NCBI RefSeq assembly: GCF_000021725.1
Contig: NC_012115.1
Span: forward strand, 266,501-330,500
Direction: 5' to 3'
Length of the DNA stretch: 64,000 bases
Source: Nautilia profundicola AmH
GTDB taxonomy: Bacteria > Campylobacterota > Campylobacteria > Campylobacterales > Nautiliaceae
Shown: piece by piece, positions 52,503-61,435 of the stretch
Numbering within the stretch: position 1 is the first letter of the stretch
Layout: each line of letters opens with the position of its first letter
Notes under the pieces: model-generated
Told to the model about the DNA's origin: nothing
Database searches by the model: none
Seen by the model: the letters and a program-made list of their open reading frames with translations, nothing else
Position numbers and translations under genes: made by a program

Positions 52503-54325
52503 TCTTTTAGATATACCATATCGTTTAAGAGAAGCAGTAATTCACCTAAAATTTCTTTTTGCTCTTCTTCATTTTTGATATTTTTTTCAATATTTTCTTT
52601 TAACATCCATTCAACTTCATTAATATCATAATCAAGGTCAATTAAAATTTCTCTTATTTTTTGTGTAGGTTCTAAAAATTCTATCTGGTGGTTACCTTCT
52701 TCATCAAAGCTTACTATCGCTTCATTGGTAAAACTGAAAAGATTGTGTTTCATTCCAAGAATTTCCTGATATGCACCGACCAAGAAAAAGCCCAAATAAT
52801 ATTTTTCCTTTGAAAGATCAACATCATGTAAATATATCGGATTTTTTTTGCTGAAAGGTATTTCACCGTCACTGTCGCATGTAATATCCCAGATGGTAGC
52901 ACTTCTGTTTGGAGTTATATTTAATTTGGTTAAAGGCATTACCGGGAATCTCTGTCCAAGACCCCAAAAGTCTGGGAGACTTTGGAAAATAGAGAAGTTT
53001 GCAAGATATTTTTCCTGGATTTTTTCATTAATGGATTTAAGCTCTTTGTTTTTAAATCCTCTGGCAGTTGCGAATTGTAAAGCTTTTCTTATAATTAGAT
53101 GAACCAATATCTCACTATTACTTCTGTCTATTAAATCTATATATCCCAAGTCAAACAAAGTCAAAAGACTTTCGAAATGATCAAGTGCGTCGTGGAAATA
53201 TTCTATATAGTTGTTTTCGTTGATTGTATCGTATAAATCAAAAAGCTCTTCCACCAAATCAGGGTTTTTGTTTTTGAGTCTTAGAGATTTTTCGCTGTAT
53301 TCCTGTGAAAAAAGTTCAATCACGGGAGCTATCAGTATAGTAGAGGGTGATGCAATAAAGCGTCCGCTTTCCGTAAAAATATCCGGCATAGGAACCTGCT
53401 TTTTGTTGGAGATTTCTTTAAGAAGATAAACAACGTCGTTGCTGAATTCTTCAATCGAGTAGTTTTTATCCCTTTTTTCTTCCCATTGCGAATATTCTAT
53501 TGCAAGGCCACCTCCGATATTAATTGCACTGAGGTTTTTGGCTCCGAGTTTTCTGAGGTCCGCATAAATGTTACCGCTCTCCCTAATGGCTTTTTTTAGG
53601 GGAGATATGTCGTTTATCTGACTTCCTATATGAAAATGGATCATTTTGAGTTTATCAAGCATATTGTGTTGTTTTAGAATTTCTATAGCTTCAATGATTT
53701 CCGTTGAACTAAGCCCGAACTTGCTCTCAATTCCCCCGCTTTTAGCCCATATTCCCACACCTGAAGTGTGAAGACGGATTCTTATTCCGATATTTACGGG
53801 CATTTTATGATATTCTCCGCTAACTTCAATGATTGATTTTAGTTCATTTAACCCTTCAATGGTGATAGTTACGTTATATCCCATAAATCCGGCTATAAAT
53901 GCAAGACGGATCATGTCTTTGTCTTTAAATCCGTTGATTGTTATGGGAGCTGTTTTATTATTGTATGCCATTGCTAAAATCAGCTCGGCTTTACTCCCGG
54001 CTTCAAGTCCGTAATTATATCTGTTGGCTATTTTTATAAGAGGTTTTAGAAAAGTCGGAAACTGATTTACCTTTAAAGGAAATACGGCCTGGAATTTACC
54101 TTTGTAGTCAAAGTCTTTAATCGCTTTATTGAATGAAGTGTACAGGGAGTTGATCTGTTTTCTTATAAGATGGGGGAAACGCAGAAGTATAGGGCCTTTT
54201 ATTCCTTTTTCTTCTATTTCTTCCACTATGTCGATTAAAGCGGGCTGATTGCCGTAATTTATTTTAAGTTTACCGTTTTCAATAAAAAAATTATTAGCAC
54301 TCCAAATATCGATTCCGTAATTCAT
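52499..54325 (-). CDS. speA: Biosynthetic arginine decarboxylase
   Basis: PLP enzyme of 608 residues that makes agmatine for polyamine synthesis. The N-terminal barrel shows FPLKVNQFPTFL with the PLP-binding Lys, LEAGSKAELILAMA, INGFKDKDMIRLAF, LKMIHFHIGSQINDI and INIGGGLAIEYSQ; the C-terminal part has CDSDGEIPF with the active Cys and FLVGAYQEILGMKHNLF. All fit SpeA of the large fold-III type. Length is about normal (630 in E. coli). It follows hisS on the same strand. Confidence 0.95.
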   Translation of the reverse strand: MNYGIDIWSANNFFIENGKLKINYGNQPALIDIVEEIEEKGIKGPILLRFPHLIRKQINSLYTSFNKAIKDFDYKGKFQAVFPLKVNQFPTFLKPLIKIANRYNYGLEAGSKAELILAMAYNNKTAPITINGFKDKDMIRLAFIAGFMGYNVTITIEGLNELKSIIEVSGEYHKMPVNIGIRIRLHTSGVGIWAKSGGIESKFGLSSTEIIEAIEILKQHNMLDKLKMIHFHIGSQINDISPLKKAIRESGNIYADLRKLGAKNLSAINIGGGLAIEYSQWEEKRDKNYSIEEFSNDVVYLLKEISNKKQVPMPDIFTESGRFIASPSTILIAPVIELFSQEYSEKSLRLKNKNPDLVEELFDLYDTINENNYIEYFHDALDHFESLLTLFDLGYIDLIDRSNSEILVHLIIRKALQFATARGFKNKELKSINEKIQEKYLANFSIFQSLPDFWGLGQRFPVMPLTKLNITPNRSATIWDITCDSDGEIPFSKKNPIYLHDVDLSKEKYYLGFFLVGAYQEILGMKHNLFSFTNEAIVSFDEEGNHQIEFLEPTQKIREILIDLDYDINEVEWMLKENIEKNIKNEEEQKEILGELLLLLNDMVYLKD

Positions 54326-54350
54326 TTTTCAGCCTTTATTTAAATTGCTT

Positions 54351-55511
54351 TTATAACTCTTTTTCGAAAAATGTTTTGTTTTTAAGCTCTTCTTCTCCGA
54401 CAATCATCGCCTTTTTATAGTTGCCTTTATCAGCCGCTTTAAGGTGAGCTTTTAGAGATTTTACTTTCGGTTCGAAATATACTTTTTCGTTTTTTCTTAA
54501 ATTTTTGGCTTCTTTTTGTGCAAATTCAAGTGCATCTTCCAGCATTACGCCTATATAAATTCCTTTTCTTGTCTTTTCGGTTTTTACAAGCTCCATAATT
54601 CTTTCTATTCCTATCGCAAATCCTACGCCGGGAGTCGGTTTTCCGCCTAAATATTCAACGAGTCTGTCGTATCTACCACCTCCGGCTATGGCGCTTTGCG
54701 CTCCTATTTCGGTTGATACGAATTCAAAAGTCGTTTTGGAATAATAATCAAGCCCTCTTACCAGGTTTTTGTCTACTTCATATTTAATTCCCAGGTTTTC
54801 AAGTCCTTTTTTAAGAGTTTCAAAGTCTTTTTGACAGTTTTCACAAAGGTTATCCGTGATTTTCGGTGCGTCTTTGAGTATTGCCTGGCAGCTATCAACT
54901 TTACAGTCAAGCGTTCTTATAGGGTTTTGGGTAATTCTTCTTTGACAGTCTTCGCATAGATCTTCTTTATGTAAGTTTAAAAACTCAACAAGTTTTTCTC
55001 TGTATTTAGGCATACATTCGCCGCATCCGAGTGAATTAATTTTTAAAGTATATTCAATTCCGAGTGCGTCGAAAATATCCGCCGCCATAGCTATTATATT
55101 GATGTCTTCATAAATGCTCGGTTCCCCAAAACTTTCAATTCCGAACTGATGGAATTCTCTAAGTCTTCCTTTTTGCGGTCTTTCATATCTGAACATAGGG
55201 CCGAAATACCAGAATCTTTTTGGAGTCTGGGCTTTATCGTATTTGTGTTCTATAAAACTTCTGACAACACCGGCAGTGCCTTCCGGTCTAAGACATACGT
55301 CGTTTCCGCCTTTATCTGTAAACTGATACATTTCTTTATTTACAATGTCGCTGCTTTCCCCAACACTTCTTTTAAAAAGAGCCGTTTCTTCCAAAACAGG
55401 GGTTTCAATATATGAGTATCCGTAATTTTCCGCAATTTCTCGTGCAGTGTCGAATATTTTTAAAAAGCGGGGATCTTCGATGTCTTTCATACCTCTTAAC
55501 GCTTTAATCAT
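54351..55511 (-). CDS. hisS: Histidine--tRNA ligase
   Basis: Charges tRNA-His. The 386-residue class II synthetase has motif 1 near GYSYIETPVLEETALFKRSVGE, motif 2 PKRFWYFGPMFRYERPQKGRLREFHQFGIES (core RYERPQKGRLREF), the histidine motif LVRGLDYYSKTTFEF and GGGRYDRLVE. A zinc-type CxxC pair (CEDCQ and CENCQ) is in the insert. The C-terminal anticodon domain is short. The minus-strand -10 TAAAAT (55532-55537) and AAAAAGG precede it. Confidence 0.96.
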   Translation of the reverse strand: MIKALRGMKDIEDPRFLKIFDTAREIAENYGYSYIETPVLEETALFKRSVGESSDIVNKEMYQFTDKGGNDVCLRPEGTAGVVRSFIEHKYDKAQTPKRFWYFGPMFRYERPQKGRLREFHQFGIESFGEPSIYEDINIIAMAADIFDALGIEYTLKINSLGCGECMPKYREKLVEFLNLHKEDLCEDCQRRITQNPIRTLDCKVDSCQAILKDAPKITDNLCENCQKDFETLKKGLENLGIKYEVDKNLVRGLDYYSKTTFEFVSTEIGAQSAIAGGGRYDRLVEYLGGKPTPGVGFAIGIERIMELVKTEKTRKGIYIGVMLEDALEFAQKEAKNLRKNEKVYFEPKVKSLKAHLKAADKGNYKKAMIVGEEELKNKTFFEKEL

Positions 55512-55531
55512 AAAAAAACCTTTTTAATGAA

Positions 55532-55537
55532 ATTTTA
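55532..55537 (-). promoter_or_regulatory. -10 box of hisS
   Basis: On the minus strand TAAAAT in TAGATAAAATTTC, 21 bases before the start. It lies between the end of the upstream gene and hisS. Confidence 0.45.
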
Positions 55538-55538
55538 T

Positions 55539-56357
55539 CTAAAATTTATAATTTATACTTAAATCCAACACGCCTTTTAGTTTAAAATTATATGTTTTTG
55601 AATATAGTAAATACGGCTTAATTTCATAATATAATCTTTTAGTGTCAAATATATTCTGTCTGTAACTGATAAAAACGGTATGTGCCGAAATAAAGGGGGT
55701 TTTATTTTTCTCTCCGTTTAATTCATATCCGATTATGTAAAGTTTTTTATAAAAATAAAAATGATTATAAAAACCGAGTGTGTAAAAGAGGTTGTGTTTT
55801 TGATATCTGTTTGTTGTAATGCTTAGCGTTGATGTTTTTTGTTTTTTATTTATTGAAAACTGAGTGCTTTCTTCCCAGTAACTGTCTAAATAATAATCAA
55901 ATTTTTGTAAAAAGGTAAAGTTAAAATAACTGTTTTTTTTAATCATAAAAGCATTGGAGAAAAATACTTTGATTTTTTTGTCTTTTAAACGTATGTAAGG
56001 TCTGAATTTATAAGTAAGCTGTGTTGACGGTTCTGTTTTTTTAACATTATTTTTGATGTTATAAGGACTTTTGATTTTTTCAATTTTAAATGATGGAAGT
56101 CTTAAATGTAATGTTAATGAAGTTGTAACTTTATGGCTAAGAGTAGTATAATTAGAACTTAGGTTAACAAAGGATTTTTCCGGGTTTATATTTAAATATT
56201 CCGGAAAAAGATAATTGATTTTTGATATAAAGTCTTTTTTTATGCTTATAAGCAGTTCGTCTATACCGTTTTGGGTTGTTTTAGTATGTTTATAGATTAT
56301 TTTCTCAGACGCGGTTAAAAAATTGAATATAATTATTAGTATAATAAACTTTTTCAT
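55539..56357 (-). CDS. Probable outer-membrane beta-barrel protein
   Basis: A 272-residue protein I do not recognise at family level. It has a signal peptide (KKFIILIIIFNFLTASEKI), then alternating aromatic and polar stretches suggestive of amphipathic beta strands (for example FNFTFLQKFDYYLDSYWEE and LYYEIKPYLLYSKTY), and ends with Tyr-Lys-Phe, the terminal Phe typical of outer-membrane barrels. It is very rich in Lys, Tyr and Phe. It diverges from ymdB with only 25 bases between starts. Confidence 0.6.
   Translation of the reverse strand: MKKFIILIIIFNFLTASEKIIYKHTKTTQNGIDELLISIKKDFISKINYLFPEYLNINPEKSFVNLSSNYTTLSHKVTTSLTLHLRLPSFKIEKIKSPYNIKNNVKKTEPSTQLTYKFRPYIRLKDKKIKVFFSNAFMIKKNSYFNFTFLQKFDYYLDSYWEESTQFSINKKQKTSTLSITTNRYQKHNLFYTLGFYNHFYFYKKLYIIGYELNGEKNKTPFISAHTVFISYRQNIFDTKRLYYEIKPYLLYSKTYNFKLKGVLDLSINYKF
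56340..56345 (+). promoter_or_regulatory. -10 box of ymdB inside the opposite gene
   Basis: TATAAT in TTAGTATAATAAAC, 38 bases before the ymdB start and within the first codons of the barrel-like gene on the other strand. A minus-strand TAAAAT at 56364-56369 would start RNA almost at that gene's start codon. Confidence 0.45.
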
Positions 56358-56382
56358 TTTAGTATTTTACCAAAGGATTTTA

Positions 56383-57171
56383 ATGAATATACTTTTCATA
56401 GGCGATATAGTCGGAAAACCCGGCAGAAAAATGGTTAAGAATTTATTGCCGGAGCTTAAAAGGAAATATAATATCGATTATGTAATAGCGAATTATGAGA
56501 ATGCCGCACACGGATTCGGAATAACCGAAAAAGTATATAATGAGCTTAAAAACGCGGGAGTCGATATTTTCACAGGCGGAAATCATACTTTTGATAAGAA
56601 AAAAGACGCGTTTAAACTATTAGAAGAAAATAAAATACTAAGGCCTCTAAATTATTTCGAGGCTCCCGGTGAGTGGTATTATGAAGACGACAATATTATC
56701 GTAATAAGCGCAATGGGAATATTTGCCATGCCTTACGGAAAAAACCCCTTTATAGAACTCAACAGTTTCGTGGAGGGAAAAGACAAGTTTATTTTTGTGG
56801 ATTTTCATGCCGAAGCCACTGCGGAAAAGAGAGCGATGTATTTAATGCTAAAAGGCAGGGTCGGGGCGGTTGTGGGAACGCACACCCATATAGGAACGGA
56901 TGATTTGGAAATAGATGAGGGTACGTGCTATTTAACCGATATAGGGCTTAGCGGATGTATGGATAATGTAATAGGAATGGAGGCAAAAGCTCCTATTGCC
57001 CATATGCTGACAGGACTTAAACACAACTTTGACGTAAAAGAAAAGTGTAAAAAAATATTTCAGGCTCTTTTAATTATAATAGACGGTAAAAAGGCCGTGG
57101 AAGCGAAAAAACTTAAAGCCGTGGATGACGGGGAAGTGAAAATTACGCAAGAGGTTAAATATGGAGTTTAG
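56383..57171 (+). CDS. ymdB: YmdB-family metallophosphoesterase
   Basis: Cytoplasmic cyclic-nucleotide-type phosphodiesterase of the YmdB (TIGR00282) family, 262 residues. Metal motifs: FIGDIVGKPGRKM, NYENAAHGFGI, FTGGNHTFDKK, FVDFHAEATAEK and GTHTHIGTDD. The start at 56383 has AAAGGA 5 bases upstream; the longer frame back to 56323 lacks conserved sequence. In Bacillus YmdB hydrolyses cyclic AMP and affects biofilm formation; the role here is unknown. It overlaps magIII by 11 bases. Confidence 0.9.
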   Translation: MNILFIGDIVGKPGRKMVKNLLPELKRKYNIDYVIANYENAAHGFGITEKVYNELKNAGVDIFTGGNHTFDKKKDAFKLLEENKILRPLNYFEAPGEWYYEDDNIIVISAMGIFAMPYGKNPFIELNSFVEGKDKFIFVDFHAEATAEKRAMYLMLKGRVGAVVGTHTHIGTDDLEIDEGTCYLTDIGLSGCMDNVIGMEAKAPIAHMLTGLKHNFDVKEKCKKIFQALLIIIDGKKAVEAKKLKAVDDGEVKITQEVKYGV

Positions 57172-57784
57172 CAATTCGTACGAACTGTTAATTGAACTTA
57201 AAAACAAAAACCTCTTAGAAAACAAACCGAAATACTGGTGGCCTAATTTCGGTACTTTTGAGGTTGTAGTAGGAGCTGTGCTTACTCAAAATACCAGATG
57301 GGAGAATGTGGAAAAAGCCCTTAATCAATGGAAAATGGAAAATGAAAATTGGAGAGTGGAAGATATAGCGAGTTTAGATCCTGTGTTTTTGGCGGAAATA
57401 ATAAAACCGGCCGGATTTTACAATCAAAAATCAAAGCGTCTTATCGCCTTAAGCCGTAATATCTTGAGGGATTTCGGGGATTTTGAGAGTTTTAAGGAAA
57501 ATGTGGACAGGGAGTGGCTTTTAGCTCAGAAAGGGATAGGGTTTGAAACGGCGGATTCGATTTTGTGTTATGCATGCGGCAGGGAAATAATGGTTGTGGA
57601 CGCGTACACAAGAAGGCTTCTTAAAAAACACGGGTATGAGTTTGAGAGTTATGATGAAATGAGAGAGTGGTGCGAAAGAGGAGTGGAAGAAAACTGGGAT
57701 AAACTTGATAGTATCTATGAAAACAGTTTAAATCTCTGTTTTGCAAGATTTCACGGCAAAATTGTGGAATTTATGAAGAAATAG
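57161..57784 (+). CDS. magIII: 3-methyladenine DNA glycosylase MagIII
   Basis: Base-excision repair enzyme of the endonuclease III fold lacking the iron-sulfur cluster, 207 residues. The N-terminus KYWWPNFGTFEVVVGAVLTQNT matches Helicobacter pylori MagIII (as recalled), and the helix-hairpin-helix LLAQKGIGFETADSIL (121-136) is followed by the catalytic Asp147 in VVDAY. The C-terminus CFARFHGKIVEFMKK lacks the cluster Cys set. Residues 56-66 (QWKMENENWRV) come from a heptamer array at 57326-57352. It overlaps ymdB by 11 bases. Confidence 0.88.
   Translation: MEFSNSYELLIELKNKNLLENKPKYWWPNFGTFEVVVGAVLTQNTRWENVEKALNQWKMENENWRVEDIASLDPVFLAEIIKPAGFYNQKSKRLIALSRNILRDFGDFESFKENVDREWLLAQKGIGFETADSILCYACGREIMVVDAYTRRLLKKHGYEFESYDEMREWCERGVEENWDKLDSIYENSLNLCFARFHGKIVEFMKK
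57326..57352 (+). repeat. AAAATGG-type heptamer array inside magIII
   Basis: CAATGG, AAAATGG, AAAATG, AAAATTGG in a row, read as residues QWKMENENWR. It is the same repeat family as in addA and at the birA start. Confidence 0.7.
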
Positions 57785-57785
57785 A

Positions 57786-58349
57786 ATGGAGAAACTTTTT
57801 TTCAACGGGATAGAAATAAGGTATAAAATCGTAAAAAAACCGATTAAAAACCTGTATATGGAAATAAAAGAGGATTTTGTGGAGGTTAGGTGTAATCGGT
57901 TTGTACCGAAATTTCACATTGAGAAATTTATTTTAAAGCACGCCGAACATATTATTCATAAACTTTCACAAAAAGAGTTTTTTTATCTCTTCGGTACAAA
58001 ATATGATAAAAACGGACAGGACGTGAGAGAAATTTTCAGACACAAACTTCCCCCTATTATATTACATTACGTTAAAATATATTCGGAAAAAATGAATTTA
58101 TATCCTTCTAAAATATCGTTTAGGTTTAATAAAACAAGATGGGGAAGCTGCAGTCCGAAAAATGGAGTGAGTTTTAATTATTATCTCGCACAGCTGCCTG
58201 AAGAATTGATAGAATACGTCGTAGTACATGAACTTGCGCACATTAAGCATAAAAACCATTCTAAAGAATTTTGGAAAGAAGTTGAAAAATATCTGCCGGA
58301 CGTCACAAAACGGCGTAAAGATTTGAGAAAATTTGAAAAATTACTATAG
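57786..58349 (+). CDS. YgjP-like M48-type metalloprotease domain protein
   Basis: A 187-residue protein of the YgjP/DUF45 family. The zinc motif is YVVVHELAHIKHKNHSKEFW, with HExxH plus a downstream His, and the SFRFNKTRWGSCSP segment before it is diagnostic of the family. No signal peptide, so cytoplasmic. The role is not established. One base separates its start from the magIII stop; rmuC follows 8 bases after the stop. Length is typical. Confidence 0.88.
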   Translation: MEKLFFNGIEIRYKIVKKPIKNLYMEIKEDFVEVRCNRFVPKFHIEKFILKHAEHIIHKLSQKEFFYLFGTKYDKNGQDVREIFRHKLPPIILHYVKIYSEKMNLYPSKISFRFNKTRWGSCSPKNGVSFNYYLAQLPEELIEYVVVHELAHIKHKNHSKEFWKEVEKYLPDVTKRRKDLRKFEKLL

Positions 58350-58357
58350 GAGAGAGG

Positions 58358-59959
58358 ATGGAGAATATTTATATATTACTGGGTGTTTTAGGTGTTTTGA
58401 TTATTGTAGCTGTTGTAATTGTGGTAATTTTAAAGAAAAAAAACGATGCTTTATTAGAAGAGCTTTCCTTAAAAGAGCAGGCTATTAATGAATTAAACGC
58501 ATCACTGCAGTATGAAAAAACGCAAAACGCAATTTCGGAAGAGCAAATTAGAAACCTTAGTGAATTTAAGGAAAAATATCATACTATGGAGAAAGAATAT
58601 ATCCAAAATAAAGAGCTTTTAAAAGAAATGCAAACCAAATATGAACAGACACTCTCAAACCTCAGGGAAAAAGAGGAACTAAACGAAAAATTGGATAATG
58701 AACTTTCAAATATCAAAAAATTATATTCTGATATAAGTGTGGAACTTCAGGAATTTAAAACCAAGCTTTATGAAAATGAAAAAATGTTAAATAAAAAAAA
58801 CGAAGAATTGATTGAATTAAAAGAAGAATTGGATAGATACAGAGAACAAAGCAGCAGACTCTCCGTAGAAAATCAGGAACTTAAGACGAAACTTGAAGAG
58901 AGTGAAAAGGCTTTTGAAGAAAAACTTGAACTTCTTAAAAAAAGCGAAGAAAAACTGAAAGAGTCTTTTGAAAACTTAGCAAATGAAATACTTGAAAAAA
59001 CAAACGAAAAAATGACAAAAACTTCAAAAGAGAGTCTTTCACAGATTTTGAACCCTTTGCAAAACCAGATGAAAGAGTTTAAAGAAAAAATAGAATTTTT
59101 AAGCAAAGACGAAGCTGAAAAAATAAGCGCACTTCAAAACGAACTTAAAAACTTAAAAGAACTCAGCCACAAACTATCAACTGATGCCGAAAATCTTACA
59201 AAAGCCCTTAAGGGTGAAAGCAAAACACAGGGAAACTGGGGCGAGCTTGTACTTGAAAGAGTGTTGGAGCTAAGCGGACTTACCGAAGGCAGGGAGTTTG
59301 AAAGGGAAGTGAGTCTTAATGATGAAGACAACAAACGCTACCGTCCGGACGTGGTCGTTCATCTTCCGAATCAAAGGGATGTGATAATTGACGCCAAAAC
59401 TTCCCTAAACGCTTATCAGGAATATATTAAAACGGAAGATAAAACATATATTAAAGCACATATTCAGGCACTGAAAAAACATATAGACGATTTAGCGGAT
59501 AAAAAATACGAAGACTTAAAAGGAGTAAATTCTCTTGATTTTATTTTTATGTTCGTACCGATTGAAAACGCTCTTATGCTGGCACTTGAGAATGATTCTT
59601 CCCTTTTTGAGTATGCGTTTAAAAAACGTGTGGTGCTCGTATCTCCGACGACTCTTCTTGTTTCTCTAAGAGCCATTGAAAGCAGCTGGAGATTTGAAAG
59701 ACAGGCTAAAAACATCGATGAGGTCGTAAAAGCAGCCGAAAGTCTTTACGACAAGGTAAGGGGATTTACAGAAGATTTTGAAAAAATAGGCAAGTCGCTT
59801 GAATCAGCTCAAAAATCATTTGACAACGCCAAAAACAAACTTACAACCGGAAGAGGAAACGTTATTAGACAGGTGGAACTTCTTAAGGAAAAAGCAGGTA
59901 TCAAACCTAAAAAAGAAATATCAAAAGATTTAATCGATATTGCTGTGATAGAAAAATAA
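58358..59959 (+). CDS. rmuC: DNA recombination protein RmuC
   Basis: Nuclease-like protein of 533 residues thought to limit recombination at inverted repeats. One N-terminal membrane helix (IYILLGVLGVLIIVAVVIVVIL), a long coiled coil to about 280 rich in E, K and L, then the conserved RmuC domain with QGNWGELVLERVLELSGLTEGREF, RYRPDVVVHLPNQRDVIIDAKTS and FIFMFVPIENAL. The domain resembles a restriction-endonuclease fold. The start has GGAGAG 5 bases upstream. It closes the ymdB-magIII-ygjP-rmuC run. The hairpin with a U-rich tail lies right after. Confidence 0.93.
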   Translation: MENIYILLGVLGVLIIVAVVIVVILKKKNDALLEELSLKEQAINELNASLQYEKTQNAISEEQIRNLSEFKEKYHTMEKEYIQNKELLKEMQTKYEQTLSNLREKEELNEKLDNELSNIKKLYSDISVELQEFKTKLYENEKMLNKKNEELIELKEELDRYREQSSRLSVENQELKTKLEESEKAFEEKLELLKKSEEKLKESFENLANEILEKTNEKMTKTSKESLSQILNPLQNQMKEFKEKIEFLSKDEAEKISALQNELKNLKELSHKLSTDAENLTKALKGESKTQGNWGELVLERVLELSGLTEGREFEREVSLNDEDNKRYRPDVVVHLPNQRDVIIDAKTSLNAYQEYIKTEDKTYIKAHIQALKKHIDDLADKKYEDLKGVNSLDFIFMFVPIENALMLALENDSSLFEYAFKKRVVLVSPTTLLVSLRAIESSWRFERQAKNIDEVVKAAESLYDKVRGFTEDFEKIGKSLESAQKSFDNAKNKLTTGRGNVIRQVELLKEKAGIKPKKEISKDLIDIAVIEK

Positions 59960-59984
59960 AAGCTTCGCTTATTTAGCGAAGGCT
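59960..59984. terminator. Hairpin terminator shared by rmuC and the 36-aa ORF
   Basis: CTTCGCT (59963-59969) pairs with AGCGAAG (59975-59981) around a 5-base loop. On the minus strand it is followed by CTTTTATTTTTC, giving a proper U-tract; on the plus strand by GCTTTTAGG. It can end both converging transcripts. Confidence 0.65.
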
Positions 59985-60079
59985 TTTAGGAAGTTGATTA
60001 CCATTGCTACGGTAAACAGCCAAAATCCGCATACCATTACTACGTTAGTTGCAGTTGCTAAATCAGGTAATTGACACAT
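59969..60079 (-). CDS. 36-residue single-pass membrane peptide
   Basis: A short frame on the minus strand: MCQLPDLATATNVV, then a hydrophobic run (VMVCGFWLFTVAMVINFL) of a length fit for one membrane helix, and KAFAK. It has AAGGAGAG 4 bases before the ATG, a minus-strand -10 TAAAAT about 30 bases upstream, and a hairpin terminator over its stop, so all the parts of an expressed gene are present. Codon use is coding-like. I do not recognise a family; small one-helix subunits of membrane complexes are the obvious kind. It lies between rmuC and the unknown gene at 60221. Confidence 0.6.
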   Translation of the reverse strand: MCQLPDLATATNVVMVCGFWLFTVAMVINFLKAFAK

Positions 60080-60163
60080 TTTCTCTCCTTTTTTTCTTTA
60101 TTTTATCAAAATGTATGAATATTTGTTCAAATATAATTAAATTTTATATGTAGTCTTTAATCA

Positions 60164-60192
60164 TTAATTAATATTGACTTAATATTAATTAA
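60164..60192. promoter_or_regulatory. 12-bp perfect inverted repeat at the promoter of the gene at 60221
   Basis: TTAATTAATATT (60164-60175), GACTT, AATATTAATTAA (60181-60192). It overlaps the -35 TTGACT, placed to act as an operator for a dimeric repressor. Confidence 0.6.
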
Positions 60193-60202
60193 GAGTTATA
60201 AT
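60174..60202 (+). promoter_or_regulatory. Consensus promoter of the gene at 60221
   Basis: TTGACT (60174-60179), 17-base spacer, TATAAT (60197-60202), 18 bases before the start, followed by AAAAAAGG. Confidence 0.7.
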
Positions 60203-60220
60203 TAAAAAAAAGGCCTACAA

Positions 60221-61435
60221 ATGAAAAAATTAATCAAACTGTTAATTGGATTGGTAATAGGAAGTTTGGGTTTGTATGCTTTTAATCTGCCGCAAACACA
60301 AAAAAGTACTTTTTTGAACACAAAAACTTCAAAAGCTGAAAATGCTCGTAAAGTTGAGTATAAAAATTATAAATTGGGTGATGTTCTTTTTTCAAAAGAG
60401 GTATTGTTTATTCCTATGAAGTTGAAAGAGTATGTTCCCGAGTTTTTAGCGGCATTTGGCCATAATGATAACGTATTGTATTTTTTTAAAAAGTCTCCGG
60501 AAATTGGTGAAAAAGGTGTTTTAGTAAATGCGGTATTAAATATATATGATATGAAAAATAATAAAAGTTTTTCTTCAATGAAAATAGAAACTGATTATTA
60601 TCATAATTATTATAATAATATTCATTTCGTAAGTTTACAAAATTTAAAAGACAATTATTTGTTTTTAGTTAACAATACAAAAATAAATTTTATAAATATA
60701 AAAAATCTCTTTTATCCTGAGGATGATACTGAATTGTTAAATCCTTTTATGATACGAAAATGTTTAACGGATAATAATTTGATTTATTGTATGAGTAATA
60801 ACGGTGTGTTGAGTGTATTTAAAAATAAGAAAATATATTATTCAAGAAATTTGGGCATAAAAGCATATTGGGGTATAAATGCTTTTGTAAAAAGCGGGGA
60901 TGATAAGTTTTTTTATGTGTTAACTAATGAAATGTTTTATGTTGTAGATAAAAAGTGGATTAATAAGGAAAAAGTTGTAGGTTCTGTTCCGGTTAAAAAT
61001 GCGGTAAGTATGCTTGTGGATGAAAAACGAAAAAGCGTATATGTTTCCGCGAAAGATCATTTTTATAATATAAGGATTTCTAATCGTAAAGATCCTGAAA
61101 TATTGTATGGGCTTAGATTTAAAGATGAAAGGTTAAAAGGAACGGAACTTTTAAATTTCAGCAAAGACAAAAACTTTTTTTATGCTTTAAATAAAACCGA
61201 TAATACGGTTTATAAAGTAAATATCGAATCAAGAATTATTGTAAAAAGTAAAAAACTGTTTGATAAAAAAATAAAAAAAGGCGTGGAGTATTACTCAAAA
61301 GGTGAAATTGTATATTTTAGGGTTTTAAATAAAAAACCTGAAGTATTGTTTGTTGTAAAGAGAAAAGTTAATTCTTTTAGTTTAAAAGGAAGAAACGGGG
61401 ATGTGTATGAAGTAGACGAGGTGGTTCTTCCTTGA
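60221..61435 (+). CDS. Secreted protein of unknown function, probable beta propeller
   Basis: A 404-residue protein I do not recognise. The N-terminus is a signal or anchor (IKLLIGLVIGSLGLYAFNLP). Downstream, repeating short beta elements of the form LxxxDNxVYKVN and DKFFYVLTNEMFYVVD suggest a propeller-like sensor or structural fold, but no diagnostic motif is visible. No Cys for lipidation in the signal. It has a strong promoter overlapped by a perfect inverted repeat. Its stop codon abuts that of polA on the other strand with no bases between. Confidence 0.6.
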   Translation: MKKLIKLLIGLVIGSLGLYAFNLPQTQKSTFLNTKTSKAENARKVEYKNYKLGDVLFSKEVLFIPMKLKEYVPEFLAAFGHNDNVLYFFKKSPEIGEKGVLVNAVLNIYDMKNNKSFSSMKIETDYYHNYYNNIHFVSLQNLKDNYLFLVNNTKINFINIKNLFYPEDDTELLNPFMIRKCLTDNNLIYCMSNNGVLSVFKNKKIYYSRNLGIKAYWGINAFVKSGDDKFFYVLTNEMFYVVDKKWINKEKVVGSVPVKNAVSMLVDEKRKSVYVSAKDHFYNIRISNRKDPEILYGLRFKDERLKGTELLNFSKDKNFFYALNKTDNTVYKVNIESRIIVKSKKLFDKKIKKGVEYYSKGEIVYFRVLNKKPEVLFVVKRKVNSFSLKGRNGDVYEVDEVVLP

